This document shows, piece by piece, positions 1 to 8,855 of a DNA stretch of 64,000 nt. The position numbers and the translations under genes are program-made. The number at the start of each line of letters is the position of its first letter. Within the stretch, counting starts at the first letter, position 1. Origin of the DNA: Neorhizobium lilium (GTDB lineage Bacteria; Pseudomonadota; Alphaproteobacteria; Rhizobiales; Rhizobiaceae). Location of the stretch: the NCBI RefSeq assembly GCF_004053875.1, contig NZ_SBIP01000001.1:962473-1026472 (forward strand). The letters run 5' to 3'. The notes beneath the pieces were generated by a model, which did not search any database, had not been told where the DNA came from, and saw nothing but the letters and a program-made list of their open reading frames with translations.

Positions 1-106
1 TTCCGATCAAGGTTTGGTCACGGGATCGGCTGTTTTCTCCTCTCGCCGGCCATTTCGTGAATGCAAGGTCTTAAGGGATTCGAACCCATACGCGATCAAT
101 GCAGGT

Positions 107-1330
107 TCAATCTAAGCGGCTTGGAGTTACGGGATCCCTATGTGTCGATAGGTATTGCTCTGGATTGCCTGTGTCGTCGTTCAGCAGAAGCCGCCTGCGG
201 GTGATAGCCTCGTGAAACTTCGCACCATGGATCAGGACGTCGTCGTTGAAATCAAAGCCCGGGTTGTGCAGGGGCGCGGAATCCACGCCGTTTCCGAGGA
301 ACACGAAGCAACCGGGGACGAAATCGAGGAAGCGGGCAAAATCTTCGGAAGCCGTCATCGGTTCCGCTCTTGCCTCTATGCTACCATGTTCGAGCACTTC
401 GCTTGCGGCAGCAAAGGCCTCATCGGTCAGTGATGTATCGTTCAACAGCGGAACGAACTCACGAGTATAGTTCACCTCGCACGAGAGGTTGTAGGTCAGA
501 GCCGTCCCTTCAGCGATGATGCGCATCTGCTTTTCTATCTCAGTGCTGACCTGCGGATAGAAGCTTCTTGCATCACCCAGTATCCTGGCAAGGCCCGGCA
601 ATGCATTGCGCGTGCCGTCGGTTGTCAGTTCGGTGACGGAAACCACGCCTATGCTGGTCGGATCAAGGCGGCGGGATACGATTGTCTGCAGGTTCATGAC
701 CAGAGCACAGGCTGCAACGAGAACCTCGTTGCCAGCGTGAGGCCGGGCGGCATGCCCCCCGACACCTCTGAGAACGATCTCGAAATTGTCTTCCGCCGAC
801 ATGATTGCGTCTGCCCGTGTCTGGAAATGCCCGACCGGCAGACCCGGCATGTTGTGGATGCCGTAGATCTCATCGAATGGAAAGCGCTGCATGATCCCGT
901 CATCGATCATGGCAAGCGCACCCTTCCCCCACTCTTCCGCCGGTTGGAAGATGAAACGAACCGTACCATCGAAACCGCCCTCTTCCGCCAGAAGTCTGGC
1001 TGCGCCGAGCAGCATCGCCGTATGGCCGTCGTGGCCACAGGCATGCATGACACCAGGATTTTGTGACGCGTAGGGCAAATCCGATTGTTCCGATATACGT
1101 AAGGCATCCATGTCGGCTCGCAGCGCGATCGAACGGTTGCCGGCTCCACGTCTCAATGTTCCCACCACACCCGTGCCACCGACACCTTCGACGACATCGT
1201 CCAGTCCAAACTCTCGAAGCTTCGTTGCCACGAAAGCTGCCGTCTGCTGTTCCTCAAAGCCGAATTCCGGGTGGCTGTGAAGATGCCGCCGCCATTTACG
1301 CATATCTGCGGTCAGTCGATTGATATCCAT
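107..1330 (-). CDS. M20 family amidohydrolase (hippurate hydrolase/aminoacylase type)
   Basis: A 407-residue metal-dependent amidohydrolase of the M20D group, expected to cleave an N-acyl amino acid or similar amide in the cytoplasm. The N-terminal HSHPEFGFEEQQT stretch, the ALRADMDAL motif, the metal-binding HACGHDGHT (Cys98, His100, His103), the catalytic FQPAEE (Glu132-133), HAARPH in the lid domain and MTASEDFA near the C-terminus are all visible. The last 25 or so residues form a tail beyond the usual end of the family. It lies 3 bp downstream of the diaminopropionate ammonia-lyase gene, so the two are one operon; a release of an amino acid from an acylated precursor followed by its deamination is a reasonable inference. 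The exact substrate cannot be told. Confidence 0.9.
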   Translation of the reverse strand: MDINRLTADMRKWRRHLHSHPEFGFEEQQTAAFVATKLREFGLDDVVEGVGGTGVVGTLRRGAGNRSIALRADMDALRISEQSDLPYASQNPGVMHACGHDGHTAMLLGAARLLAEEGGFDGTVRFIFQPAEEWGKGALAMIDDGIMQRFPFDEIYGIHNMPGLPVGHFQTRADAIMSAEDNFEIVLRGVGGHAARPHAGNEVLVAACALVMNLQTIVSRRLDPTSIGVVSVTELTTDGTRNALPGLARILGDARSFYPQVSTEIEKQMRIIAEGTALTYNLSCEVNYTREFVPLLNDTSLTDEAFAAASEVLEHGSIEARAEPMTASEDFARFLDFVPGCFVFLGNGVDSAPLHNPGFDFNDDVLIHGAKFHEAITRRRLLLNDDTGNPEQYLSTHRDPVTPSRLD

Positions 1331-1333
1331 GGT

Positions 1334-2542
1334 TTATTCCTTTCCCGCCATTTCGCCGTCCACAACATCGGGTGAAACGCCGACGATGTCCTGATATTTT
1401 CGGGGATCGGTGGCGCCTTCGGTATTGACCAGGAAGATACGTGAACGATCGTCGATCGACAGGGCCGCTTTGATTGCGGGATCGGCGACGGCCTTCAGCA
1501 GCCCGGCTAGGCCGACACCGCCGCTTTCGCCGGCTACGATGGCCCGATCGCCACCAGCGGGATAAGCCAGACGCTTCATCACCGAGACCGCGTCTTCTTC
1601 ATCGACGGTCATGAAGGCGTCTGCGACGCGGGACAGAATGCGCCAGGCGACGAGGGATGGCTCGTAGCATTCCAGCATCGCCATGACGGTCGGCTCCGTG
1701 TGCGGAACCGTCACTGGATGTCCGGCACGCGCCGTCTCGAACAGGCAGGCCGCGCGGGCGGGGTCGACCACGGTGAAGATCGGTCGGTCCTCGCCAAGCA
1801 CGATTGCAAGATGACCCGCGACGGCCGCCGCAATGCCGCCAACGCCGGATTGGATGAACACATGCGTCGGCGGCAACTGCATCTGCCTCAGCGCTTCGCG
1901 GACAAGTACCGTATAGCCCTGCATCACCAGACCAGGGATCCGTTCGTAACCGGGCCAGGATGTATCCGAAACGACGGTCCACTGACGTTCCTCAGCGACG
2001 CTGGCGGCCATCTTGACGGAGTCGTCGTAGCTGCCATCGACCCGGATCATCTCTGCTCCGAACCGTGCAATCGCCGCAACACGCTCATTGCTGACACCGG
2101 CGTGAACGAAGATTGCCGCTCGCGCGCCGACGAGAGAGGCGCCCTGCGCGACCGACCGGCCATGATTGCCATCGGTCGCGCACGTGAAGGTCATCGTTTC
2201 TGCGACATTTCGGACAGCGGGGGACTGAAACTCAGCCATATCGACCGCACGTCCGAGGAGCGCTCCCGCTTCTTCGAGGACGAGACAGACAACGGCGTAG
2301 GCGCCACCCAGCGCTTTGAAGCTACCCAGCCCCAGCCGATGCCCCTCATCCTTGATATGGATGGCGGCAACACCTGCTTCAGCCGCCAGCGCGGGCAGTG
2401 AGACAAGCCGCGTCTCGGTGTTGTTGTCGCGATATTTTAGATGGCGCTCCACACCAGCGGCGGCGGCAATGCCGAGCGTTTCCGCATCGGCCGGTTCCAA
2501 TGGGCGACGGTAATCCCGGTTGGTATTGAGAATGAACATCAT
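1334..2542 (-). CDS. dpaL: Diaminopropionate ammonia-lyase-like PLP enzyme
   Basis: A 402-residue fold-type II PLP enzyme closely resembling diaminopropionate ammonia-lyase (YgeX/DpaL), which converts 2,3-diaminopropionate to pyruvate and ammonia. Visible features are the PLP lysine in LGSFKALGG (Lys76), the TCATDGNHGRSVA motif, the SGVGGIAAAVAGH phosphate-binding loop and AGESGGVGLAGL near the C-terminus. Length fits the family. It begins with two Met codons; either could be used. It is the first gene of an operon with the M20 amidohydrolase and is divergent from an Lrp-type regulator 98 bp away, the usual arrangement for amino-acid catabolic genes. Related threonine dehydratase-like enzymes are the alternative. 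Confidence 0.88.
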   Translation of the reverse strand: MMFILNTNRDYRRPLEPADAETLGIAAAAGVERHLKYRDNNTETRLVSLPALAAEAGVAAIHIKDEGHRLGLGSFKALGGAYAVVCLVLEEAGALLGRAVDMAEFQSPAVRNVAETMTFTCATDGNHGRSVAQGASLVGARAAIFVHAGVSNERVAAIARFGAEMIRVDGSYDDSVKMAASVAEERQWTVVSDTSWPGYERIPGLVMQGYTVLVREALRQMQLPPTHVFIQSGVGGIAAAVAGHLAIVLGEDRPIFTVVDPARAACLFETARAGHPVTVPHTEPTVMAMLECYEPSLVAWRILSRVADAFMTVDEEDAVSVMKRLAYPAGGDRAIVAGESGGVGLAGLLKAVADPAIKAALSIDDRSRIFLVNTEGATDPRKYQDIVGVSPDVVDGEMAGKE

Positions 2543-2640
2543 GGCCTCGCTTGTCTCGTTATGAAAACATATTGCAGACCAAGCGAAAAAAGCGCTGATA
2601 ATGAACCCTGCTTCTGCAATTTTGTTTCATGAGGCTCGCC

Positions 2641-3117
2641 ATGTCCGGCTCTTTTCCACCGCCGCTCGATGCCTTCGACCGCAAGATCCTCGCGATTCTG
2701 CAACGCGACAATACCACGCCGCAAAGGACGATCGGCGAGGCCGTCAACTTGTCGGCGCCCTCGGTTCAGAGGCGGATCAAGCGGATGACGGAAGACGGCG
2801 TGATCCAGGCCAATATTGCCGTCATCGATCCGGTGGCTGTCGGCCAGGCAATCACAATCTTCGTTGAAGTGGAGGTGATCAGCGAGACGGCCGATCAGAT
2901 CGAACAGGCCAAACGGGTCTTTGCCGCCGCCCCAGAAATTCAGCAGTGCTACTATGTAACCGGCGAAGCTGACTTCATGCTCGTCATCGTCGTACCCGCC
3001 ATGGCGGAATACGAGGCGCTGACCCGCCGCCTGTTCTTCGGCAACAACAATGTCAAACGCTTCCGGACATTCGTCGCCATGGATAGGATCAAGGTGGGCT
3101 TAAGTGTTCCCACCTGA
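2641..3117 (+). CDS. Lrp/AsnC family transcriptional regulator
   Basis: A feast/famine regulator: an N-terminal helix-turn-helix (LDAFDRKILAILQRDN, then IGEAVNLSAPSVQRRIKRM) followed by a RAM ligand-binding domain with the CYYVTGEADFMLVIV core. I place the start at the second ATG (2641) because GAGG at 2631-2634 gives it good ribosome-binding spacing; an ATG at 2629 is in the same frame. The protein then has 158 residues, normal for the family. It is divergent from the diaminopropionate ammonia-lyase/amidohydrolase operon and very likely controls it in response to an amino acid. Confidence 0.92.
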   Translation: MSGSFPPPLDAFDRKILAILQRDNTTPQRTIGEAVNLSAPSVQRRIKRMTEDGVIQANIAVIDPVAVGQAITIFVEVEVISETADQIEQAKRVFAAAPEIQQCYYVTGEADFMLVIVVPAMAEYEALTRRLFFGNNNVKRFRTFVAMDRIKVGLSVPT

Positions 3118-3157
3118 TGGCTTATCAGAGCCGAGGGGCACGACGTGAATGACCGGT

Positions 3158-4024
3158 TCAAATGAATCGCGCGAGAAGAATTTCCGTTGCCCGCCATAAA
3201 GCCCGCCGCGTCTGTTCGTCGTCCGCGGGCGGGAAAGGTTTGAGATCGGCGGCATTTTTGACCGAGACATAGGCTCCGCTTCGACTGCCGAACGCAGGAT
3301 CCGTCGCGAGCCGCGTTATGATGTGAGCGCCTCGCTCCGGATCGCCGATCCTGAGCCAATTGAGAAGCTTGGCGAGCGGGCCGGAAAAACCCAGCTCCCG
3401 TCCGAGGCCGGTGACGTTGAAGCCCGGACACAAGCAGTTGGCGACAATACCTGTGCCGTCCAGTTGCCGCGCGAGTTCAAGCGAGAACATGATGTCGAGG
3501 AGTTTACTGCGTCCGTAAATCCGCGACGACCCCCGGGCGGTAAACGTGGCCGTATCGGTCAGATCCTTTTCGATGTCGAGACCGCGACTTTGACGCGATG
3601 CCTGCGAGCCAACGGTTATAATCCGGGCCGGTGCAGACCGCATAAGCGTTTCACGCAGGGTTTGCGTCAAAAGCCAGGGTGCGAGATAGTTGACGGCGAT
3701 CATTTCTGCAAAGCCTTCCCTGGTGATGCGCTGCTCGAAGGCGTGGAGACCCGCATTGTTGATCAAGACATCGATATGGGGATGCTGCCGGGCGATCTGC
3801 CTTCCGGTGGAGACCACGGCTCCCAGGTCAGAAAAATCTACGTGATGAACATCGACGCGTGTGCCCGGGGCTGCCGCTTTGATCAAGGAGCGGGTTTTAT
3901 CCGCCTTCTGCCTGTTGCGCGCCGTGAGGATGAGGTCAGCACCCTGGCGTGCAAGAGCAACGGCCGCGCGTTGGCCGATGCCGTCAGTGGCTCCGGTGAT
4001 GAGTATTTTAGGTCGATTGGCCAT
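3158..4024 (-). CDS. Short-chain dehydrogenase/reductase
   Basis: An NAD(P)-dependent SDR of about 288 residues. The nucleotide-binding ITGATDGIGQ loop, NNAGLHA, the catalytic Ser in TVGSQAS and the YGRSK Tyr-Lys pair are present; the sequence resembles the retinol-dehydrogenase/WW-oxidoreductase-like subgroup. I choose the ATG at 4024 (MANRPKIL) because the nucleotide-binding strand should start within a few residues; an in-frame ATG lies 15 bp upstream. It is divergent from a MarR regulator 94 bp away, with an inverted repeat between them. Substrate is unknown. Confidence 0.9.
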   Translation of the reverse strand: MANRPKILITGATDGIGQRAAVALARQGADLILTARNRQKADKTRSLIKAAAPGTRVDVHHVDFSDLGAVVSTGRQIARQHPHIDVLINNAGLHAFEQRITREGFAEMIAVNYLAPWLLTQTLRETLMRSAPARIITVGSQASRQSRGLDIEKDLTDTATFTARGSSRIYGRSKLLDIMFSLELARQLDGTGIVANCLCPGFNVTGLGRELGFSGPLAKLLNWLRIGDPERGAHIITRLATDPAFGSRSGAYVSVKNAADLKPFPPADDEQTRRALWRATEILLARFI

Positions 4025-4053
4025 AGTCAGAACCACCATTTAGTTGCTATAAG

Positions 4054-4074
4054 TCAACAGACCATATTTGTTGA
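4054..4074. promoter_or_regulatory. Candidate MarR operator between SDR and MarR genes
   Basis: Inverted repeat TCAACA-N9-TGTTGA lying in the 94-bp divergent intergenic region, just upstream of both starts. MarR proteins bind such palindromes next to their own gene, so autoregulation plus control of the SDR is inferred. Confidence 0.5.
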
Positions 4075-4118
4075 TATATGTCCACTATAATGATCAAAGA
4101 AACGGCGGGACTGAAACG

Positions 4119-4547
4119 ATGACCCACGCAAAGCTGTTGGCAGATCTCGGCGGCGAGATCAGCGCGCTGCTGGTGGCGTCTCGTGCTTTGTCAGCCGCAT
4201 CTGCCGCACGTTTCCACCCTTCTGTTCAGCCCGCAGCCTATCAACTGGCGGTGGCGATTTCGGCCAAGGGTTCGGCAAAGGCGGGGCAACTGGCGGAACT
4301 GCTCGACATGGACAAGAGCGCCATCAGCCGGCTGGCAAAATCCCTGTGCGAATACGGACTGGCGCAATCCTCACCCGACCCCGTTGACAAACGGAGCACG
4401 ATCTACAGCCTGACGAATGAGGGACGAGAGCGGTTGAAAGCATCAAACACCGCCAAAGCGGGCGCCTTTTTCGGGCGCTTAGAGGGATGGAGCGAAGACG
4501 AACTCGCTCAATTCATAAGCCTGCTCAGGAAATTCAATCGCGGCTAG
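4119..4547 (+). CDS. MarR family transcriptional regulator
   Basis: A 142-residue winged-helix regulator. The wHTH is seen as KAGQLAELLDMDKSAISRLAKSL followed by the wing with DPVDKRSTIYSLTNEGRERL, the classic MarR D-x-R-Ser/Thr pattern. The ATG at 4119 is chosen because the reading frame upstream of it covers the inverted repeat and is not family-like. It likely represses itself and the divergent SDR gene and is released by a small aromatic or electrophilic ligand. Confidence 0.9.
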   Translation: MTHAKLLADLGGEISALLVASRALSAASAARFHPSVQPAAYQLAVAISAKGSAKAGQLAELLDMDKSAISRLAKSLCEYGLAQSSPDPVDKRSTIYSLTNEGRERLKASNTAKAGAFFGRLEGWSEDELAQFISLLRKFNRG

Positions 4548-4571
4548 GCCAGGCGACCTGAAGGGGGCCGA

Positions 4572-4799
4572 TTATTGCGTCACAGCATAAGCTGCGACGT
4601 ATGGAGTACCGTTGATCACCAGTTCGCGCGTCCCGGCGATTCTGCCGACACGGCCGCTCGCCGGAAAATCAATTAAACGACGAGCAGCCGTGACGATCCG
4701 TTCGTCGACCATGACGGCAGCTGAGGGATTGTCAGCCTCGATAAAGGTGAAGATCGCGTCTCGATCTGATAAAGCATACGCTGACCAAATAAGCTTCAC
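4572..4799 (-). CDS. ParE/RelE-type toxin, C-terminally short
   Basis: A 75-residue protein with the type II toxin opening (WSAYALSDRDAIFTFIEADNPSAA) and the middle FPASGRVGRIAGTRELVINGTPYVAAYAV pattern of the ParE/RelE plasmid-stabilisation fold. Family members normally continue about 15-20 residues with a strand such as ILRVLHGAQ; here a TAA follows AVTQ, and the downstream DNA does not encode that strand in this frame. It overlaps the antitoxin by 4 bp, as usual for such pairs. The missing last strand carries residues often needed for toxicity, so the toxin may be inactive. Confidence 0.78.
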   Translation of the reverse strand: MKLIWSAYALSDRDAIFTFIEADNPSAAVMVDERIVTAARRLIDFPASGRVGRIAGTRELVINGTPYVAAYAVTQ

Positions 4800-5104
4800 G
4801 ATTTACGCGTCGCTGCTTTAAGGCGCGCCGCCGCTCGCCGTTTTTCGAAATGAGCCTCAACTTCAGCATCCGGCGCGTCCGGTCGCGTGTCATTCAGCGC
4901 TTCAAGGACCTTGCCGCGAAACCAAGTATCGTGAGCTTCGCTACCTGATATAAGTTCGAGCGGTAATGCTCCCTCGTTCGCCGTCCGGGTGAGTAGGATA
5001 CGAACTGCGTCCGACACTGTAAGGCCCATGCTTTCAAGCACCGCTGAGGCGCGATCTCGAACATCAGCATCAATGCGAGTTTGAACGAGCGCGTTCGAAG
5101 CCAT
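4796..5104 (-). CDS. RelB/DinJ family antitoxin
   Basis: A 102-residue antitoxin: an N-terminal ribbon-helix-helix (ALVQTRIDADVRDRASAVLESMGLTVSDAVRILL) followed by a charged C-terminal tail that would wrap the toxin. The ATG at 5104 is supported by GGAG at suitable spacing; the frame is open further upstream but not family-like. It precedes and overlaps the toxin gene by 4 bp (ATGA). RelB-type antitoxins normally repress their own operon. The body is longer than the usual 80-90 residues because of a Lys/Arg/Ala-rich end. Confidence 0.87.
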   Translation of the reverse strand: MASNALVQTRIDADVRDRASAVLESMGLTVSDAVRILLTRTANEGALPLELISGSEAHDTWFRGKVLEALNDTRPDAPDAEVEAHFEKRRAAARLKAATRKS

Positions 5105-5362
5105 AGTTATCTCCAACTGAAAGAGCAGTTGTAATACATATGAATTACGACGTCTATAGAAGATTTCCGTGTACGCCACACCGCTGCGTTCTTCGCCTTG
5201 AAGGGAATCGAACCACCGGCGCGTTCACTGGAGATTGATGCTGTTCTGTGGTGGAGGGCATTGCGTGCAATAATTCAGCCAAAGCTTGGAAGCATTTCGC
5301 TACCTACACGTGATGGGTGGTCCGTTTTGAGATCAGATTGCGCCCAAAACGGACCGAATGCG

Positions 5363-6829
5363 TCAAAGCCCGCCCAGGCTCAGATACTTGATGTGGAGAT
5401 AGTCCTCGATCCCATGAGATGAACCCTCACGGCCGATACCGCTGTCCTTTACCCCGCCAAACGGGGCTTCCGGTGTCGTGATCACTCCGGCGTTGATACC
5501 GATCATACCGCTCTCGATTGCGCGGGCAACGCGGAAAGTACGTGCCAAGTCACGCGTGAAGAAGTAGGCGGCAAGGCCAAACTCGGTAGCGTTAGCCGCG
5601 TCTATGCCCTCCTGTTCGTGCCTGAACCGGAATAGCGCTGCGACAGGGCCAAATGTCTCCTCATGCGCAATCAGCATGTCGGGGGTGACATCGGCGATCA
5701 CCGTTGGCTCAAAGAACGTTGCACCCAACGCGTGCCGCTGGCCGCCGGTAAGAATACGTCCACCCCTGGCCTTGGCGTCCTCGACATGCGCTTCAACTTT
5801 TTTGACGGCCGCGTGGTTGATGAGCGGCCCTTGCTCAACGCCTGCCTCAAAGCCGTTGCCGACCTTCATCTGCTTGACGCGCTCAGTCAGTCTCCGGGCA
5901 AACTCGTCATAGATACCGTCTTGCACATAGAAACGGTTGGTGCAGACGCAGGTTTGGCCACTGTTGCGGAACTTGCCGGCGATAGCCTGTTCGACGGCCA
6001 GATCGAGATCCGCATCGTCGAAGACGATAGTCGGTGCATTGCCGCCCAGTTCCATCGACAGCTTCTTCATGGTGTCTGCCGATTGCCTATAAAGCAATTT
6101 GCCGACGCGCGTGGAGCCGGTGAAGGTGATCTTGCGTACTTTTGCGTTGCTGGTGAGTTCACCGCCGACTGCTGCGCCATCACCAGTCACAACATTGACC
6201 ACACCTGCAGGCACGCCAGCCTCTTCTGCCAGGATTCCATAGAGCAAGCCGCAGAACGGCGTGAACTCGGAGGGCTTGATGACGATGGTGCAGCCCGCAG
6301 CCAGCGCCGGCGCCACCTTGCGAGAGAGCATCGAGAAGGGGAAATTCCACGGCGAGATCGCACCGACGACACCGACCGGCTCGCGGGTCACCAAAATCTG
6401 GCGATCCTTCCAAGGGGACGGCACGATCTCGCCGTTGATGCGCCGCGCTTCTTCGGCAAACCACTGGATATAGTCCGCACCCAGCTTCATTTCTGCGCGG
6501 GCTTCGGCCAGCGGCTTGCCCTGCTCTAGAGTGAGCATGGTGGCAAACGTGTCGAGGTTGTCGTAGACGATCTGCGCCATTTGATGCAGTCGCGCGGCGC
6601 GCTCGGCCGCCGTTGTTTGCGACCAGCTGACGAACGCGGACTGCGCTGCGTCGATGGCTCTGCGGGTTTCGGCCGCACCGACCCATGGAACATCGCCGAT
6701 CCAAATCTCGGTCGCCGGATTTTCCACGGCGTAAGTCCTGCCATCGTCGGCGCCGACCCATTCACCGGCGATATAGTTGGCTTCCTTCATCCAGCCATCC
6801 GCTTTGAGTTGTTCGATTGACATTGTCAT
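5363..6829 (-). CDS. gabD: Aldehyde dehydrogenase, succinate-semialdehyde dehydrogenase type
   Basis: A 488-residue NAD(P)-dependent aldehyde dehydrogenase. The oxyanion-hole ISPWNFPFSM, the NAD-binding FTGSTRVGK, the general base in MELGGNAP (Glu260) and the catalytic Cys294 in NSGQTCVC are present; overall it looks like the GabD succinate-semialdehyde group. The C-terminal SGIGREGSSHGIEDY is typical. It is the last of three same-strand genes (GST, tautomerase, dehydrogenase) and may be co-expressed with them from the TetR-controlled promoter, which would suggest aldehyde detoxification or aromatic breakdown rather than GABA use. The gene name is by similarity only. Confidence 0.88.
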   Translation of the reverse strand: MTMSIEQLKADGWMKEANYIAGEWVGADDGRTYAVENPATEIWIGDVPWVGAAETRRAIDAAQSAFVSWSQTTAAERAARLHQMAQIVYDNLDTFATMLTLEQGKPLAEARAEMKLGADYIQWFAEEARRINGEIVPSPWKDRQILVTREPVGVVGAISPWNFPFSMLSRKVAPALAAGCTIVIKPSEFTPFCGLLYGILAEEAGVPAGVVNVVTGDGAAVGGELTSNAKVRKITFTGSTRVGKLLYRQSADTMKKLSMELGGNAPTIVFDDADLDLAVEQAIAGKFRNSGQTCVCTNRFYVQDGIYDEFARRLTERVKQMKVGNGFEAGVEQGPLINHAAVKKVEAHVEDAKARGGRILTGGQRHALGATFFEPTVIADVTPDMLIAHEETFGPVAALFRFRHEQEGIDAANATEFGLAAYFFTRDLARTFRVARAIESGMIGINAGVITTPEAPFGGVKDSGIGREGSSHGIEDYLHIKYLSLGGL

Positions 6830-6936
6830 TGGTTTGCCTTTTCCCAGGTCTGATGGATTGATCTATCTCAAGTGTTCACGCGGAGAAATCGCTTCCCGTG
6901 ACGATCGCTTTTTTGTGCAATCGGCACGCCAAGTCG

Positions 6937-7314
6937 TCAGTTCCAGGGATCGCCGTTACCAAAGGACCAGTCGGAGCGATCGACATAGACCATGTTGATC
7001 ATGATGTCGTCGGGACGGACGGAGAGCTCTTCCTTCAGTTCATCGGCGATGAAGCGGAAGAAAGCGAGTTTCGAAGGCTTGTCGTTGCCGACCGTGCTGG
7101 TCACCTGGATCAGCAGGAAGTCCGGCGAGCGCTCGAATCCGAGGAAGTTCGGATCGTAGATGAGATTGTCGGCGGTATGCTCGCCGACGACGATGAAGCG
7201 ATCGCCGTCCGGAGCTTTCAGAACATCGACGATGCCGCGGTAAACGATGTCGGCAACGGCAGCGCGGTATTCCGGGGTCTTTCCTTTGATCAGATCGATA
7301 CGTGCGAAGGGCAT
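6937..7314 (-). CDS. Tautomerase family protein
   Basis: A 125-residue member of the tautomerase superfamily, long (fused-repeat) form. The catalytic Pro directly after the initiator Met (MPFARIDL) is the hallmark; the EYRAAVADIVYRGIVDVL helix and the second-half VTSTVGNDKPSKLAFFRFIADEL helix fit the malonate-semialdehyde-decarboxylase-like group. It sits between the GST and the aldehyde dehydrogenase on the same strand, which fits handling of reactive aldehydes or keto acids. Confidence 0.85.
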   Translation of the reverse strand: MPFARIDLIKGKTPEYRAAVADIVYRGIVDVLKAPDGDRFIVVGEHTADNLIYDPNFLGFERSPDFLLIQVTSTVGNDKPSKLAFFRFIADELKEELSVRPDDIMINMVYVDRSDWSFGNGDPWN

Positions 7315-7410
7315 GGTGGTCTCCTTTGATTGAGGTTGAAGTGCAAGCTGCGAGATTGATGGCTTAAGGTTTCAGGGGGGCGGCCACGGAGTTGCCGGTT
7401 GCGCCGACGA

Positions 7411-8106
7411 CTAGCGCTCGTCGATTTCGGTCACGCCGCTGTTGCGGTCGGCATAGGCGGACTGGAAGGATGGGCGCGCTTGCCAGCGCTTCCAATAGGC
7501 ATCGATATGCTCGAAGCGCTCGTCGAGCGGCGTTGCGTTGATGGGGAATTTCGAGAAGGCGATGGCAACCGCCATGGTCATGTCCGAGAAGGTCGGCGCC
7601 TCGCCGCCGAGCATCCATTCCCGGCCGTCGGCCAGATGCTGGTTGACCAGGCTGGCATGCGCCAGGGCCTCCTTGCGGCAATGCTCACCCCAGGCGTGAT
7701 TGGTGGTCAGTTCGAGCTTTGGGCCGAGGCCCTGGTGGAGAACGTGGAAGGCGGTGACAATGCGGTAGAGGATGTGAACCCAGATGCGGTTGCCCCACAT
7801 GGTGTCCAGCCCCTGCTCCAGCGCCGTCTCGCCCATAATCTTGCGGCCAGGCATCGACTGATCGAGGTAGCGGGCAATCGCATCGGTCTCGGCAATGTAG
7901 GTGCCGTCGGAAAGCTTCAGGGTCGGCGTCTCGCCCCAGGGGTTCATCTTGACATGCTTCCATTGGCGCTGCTCGCCGACCGGGCTCATGTTGTAGACCT
8001 GTTCCTCAAACTGGTCCGCGATGCCCTTCTCATGCATGAAAAGGCGGAGGCGCTGCGGGTTTGGGAAGGCGGAAGGCGAGGTGAAGAGGTGAAATTTGTC
8101 AGACAT
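7411..8106 (-). CDS. Glutathione S-transferase family protein
   Basis: A GST of 231 residues: N-terminal thioredoxin-like half (FHLFTSPSAFPNPQRLRLFMHEKG, then NPWGETPTLKLSDGTYIAETDAIARYLD with the cis-Pro and glutathione-binding ETDAI), then an all-helical half ending in PTFSDMTMAVAIAFSKF. The ATG at 8106 (MSDKF) is chosen because AGGGA lies about 9 bp upstream; an ATG at 8133 is in frame but is next to the operator. It is divergent from a TetR regulator with a perfect 18-bp palindrome between them. Confidence 0.9.
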   Translation of the reverse strand: MSDKFHLFTSPSAFPNPQRLRLFMHEKGIADQFEEQVYNMSPVGEQRQWKHVKMNPWGETPTLKLSDGTYIAETDAIARYLDQSMPGRKIMGETALEQGLDTMWGNRIWVHILYRIVTAFHVLHQGLGPKLELTTNHAWGEHCRKEALAHASLVNQHLADGREWMLGGEAPTFSDMTMAVAIAFSKFPINATPLDERFEHIDAYWKRWQARPSFQSAYADRNSGVTEIDER

Positions 8107-8133
8107 TTCGAAGTTCCCTTTGTTGGCATTCAT

Positions 8134-8212
8134 CTACCTGACGTCAGGTAGTTGATGGTCGATACCTACGCCTTGCAATTTCCCCTGTCAACGGCTATCT
8201 GTCGTCAGGTAG
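8134..8212. promoter_or_regulatory. Pair of TetR operators between GST and tetR
   Basis: Two related palindromes: CTACCTGACGTCAGGTAG at 8134-8151 (a perfect 18-bp palindrome) and CTATCTGTCGTCAGGTAG at 8195-8212 (the same with two mismatches in the left arm). They lie in front of the GST start and the tetR start respectively. The size, symmetry and placement are those of TetR-family operators. Confidence 0.75.
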
Positions 8213-8247
8213 ATAAAATATTTGGGCAACGAAAGCAGGAGAGGACG

Positions 8248-8808
8248 ATGACGGCGGATACCAAGGATCGGATCATGGAGGCGGCACGGCTGACCGTGCA
8301 GGATCTCGGCTATGGCGGCCTCAGCTTTCGCGAGCTTGCAAAGGATGTCGGCATCAAGAGCGCCAGCATTCACTATTACTTCGCGACCAAGGGCGAACTG
8401 GGTGCGGCTCTCGCCAATCGCTATACGGCGCATTACGGGGCTGTTCTCGAGGATATGCTGACGCAGGGGCTCGACGTCGAGACATGCATGGCGCGCTACA
8501 CCGAGGTCTTCGCCGACACCTTGCGTGCCGACAACCGCCTGTGCCTTGCCGGAATGCTGGGCGCCGAGCGCAACCAGCTGCCTGAAGAAGTCCAGGCCGA
8601 GGTCGTAGAATATGGCATCATGAACGAACGATGGCTGGCCCGTGTCCTGGCCATGCGCAATCCAGACAGACACGAGGAAAACGAGCGTCAGGCACGGGCG
8701 ATTTATGCCGCGGTGCAGGGCGCGCAGTTGATCGCCCATACCAGAAACGATGTATCCGTCTATGAGGAGATAATTGCCACCTATCGAGCAAATCATCTCA
8801 TTCCGTGA
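8248..8808 (+). CDS. TetR/AcrR family transcriptional regulator
   Basis: A 186-residue repressor. The N-terminal HTH reads MEAARLTVQDLGYGGLSFRELAKDVGIKSASIHYYFATKGELGAAL; the rest is the helical ligand domain. The ATG at 8248 is preceded by AGGAGAGG, so earlier in-frame codons, which overlap the operator, are rejected. It should repress itself and the divergent GST-tautomerase-dehydrogenase genes through the two palindromes. Confidence 0.92.
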   Translation: MTADTKDRIMEAARLTVQDLGYGGLSFRELAKDVGIKSASIHYYFATKGELGAALANRYTAHYGAVLEDMLTQGLDVETCMARYTEVFADTLRADNRLCLAGMLGAERNQLPEEVQAEVVEYGIMNERWLARVLAMRNPDRHEENERQARAIYAAVQGAQLIAHTRNDVSVYEEIIATYRANHLIP

Positions 8809-8855
8809 GTTTCTGCAGCTTCCGTGCTGGCGATTGGCCCTACCCTATTGATCGG

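Noticed and set aside
74..92. GGGATTCGAACC, the complement of a tRNA T-arm, and a similar GGGAATCGAACC at about 5202-5213
   Set aside because: Neither is flanked by an acceptor stem, anticodon arm or D-arm on the expected side, so they are not tRNA genes; whether they are tRNA-derived scraps cannot be decided.
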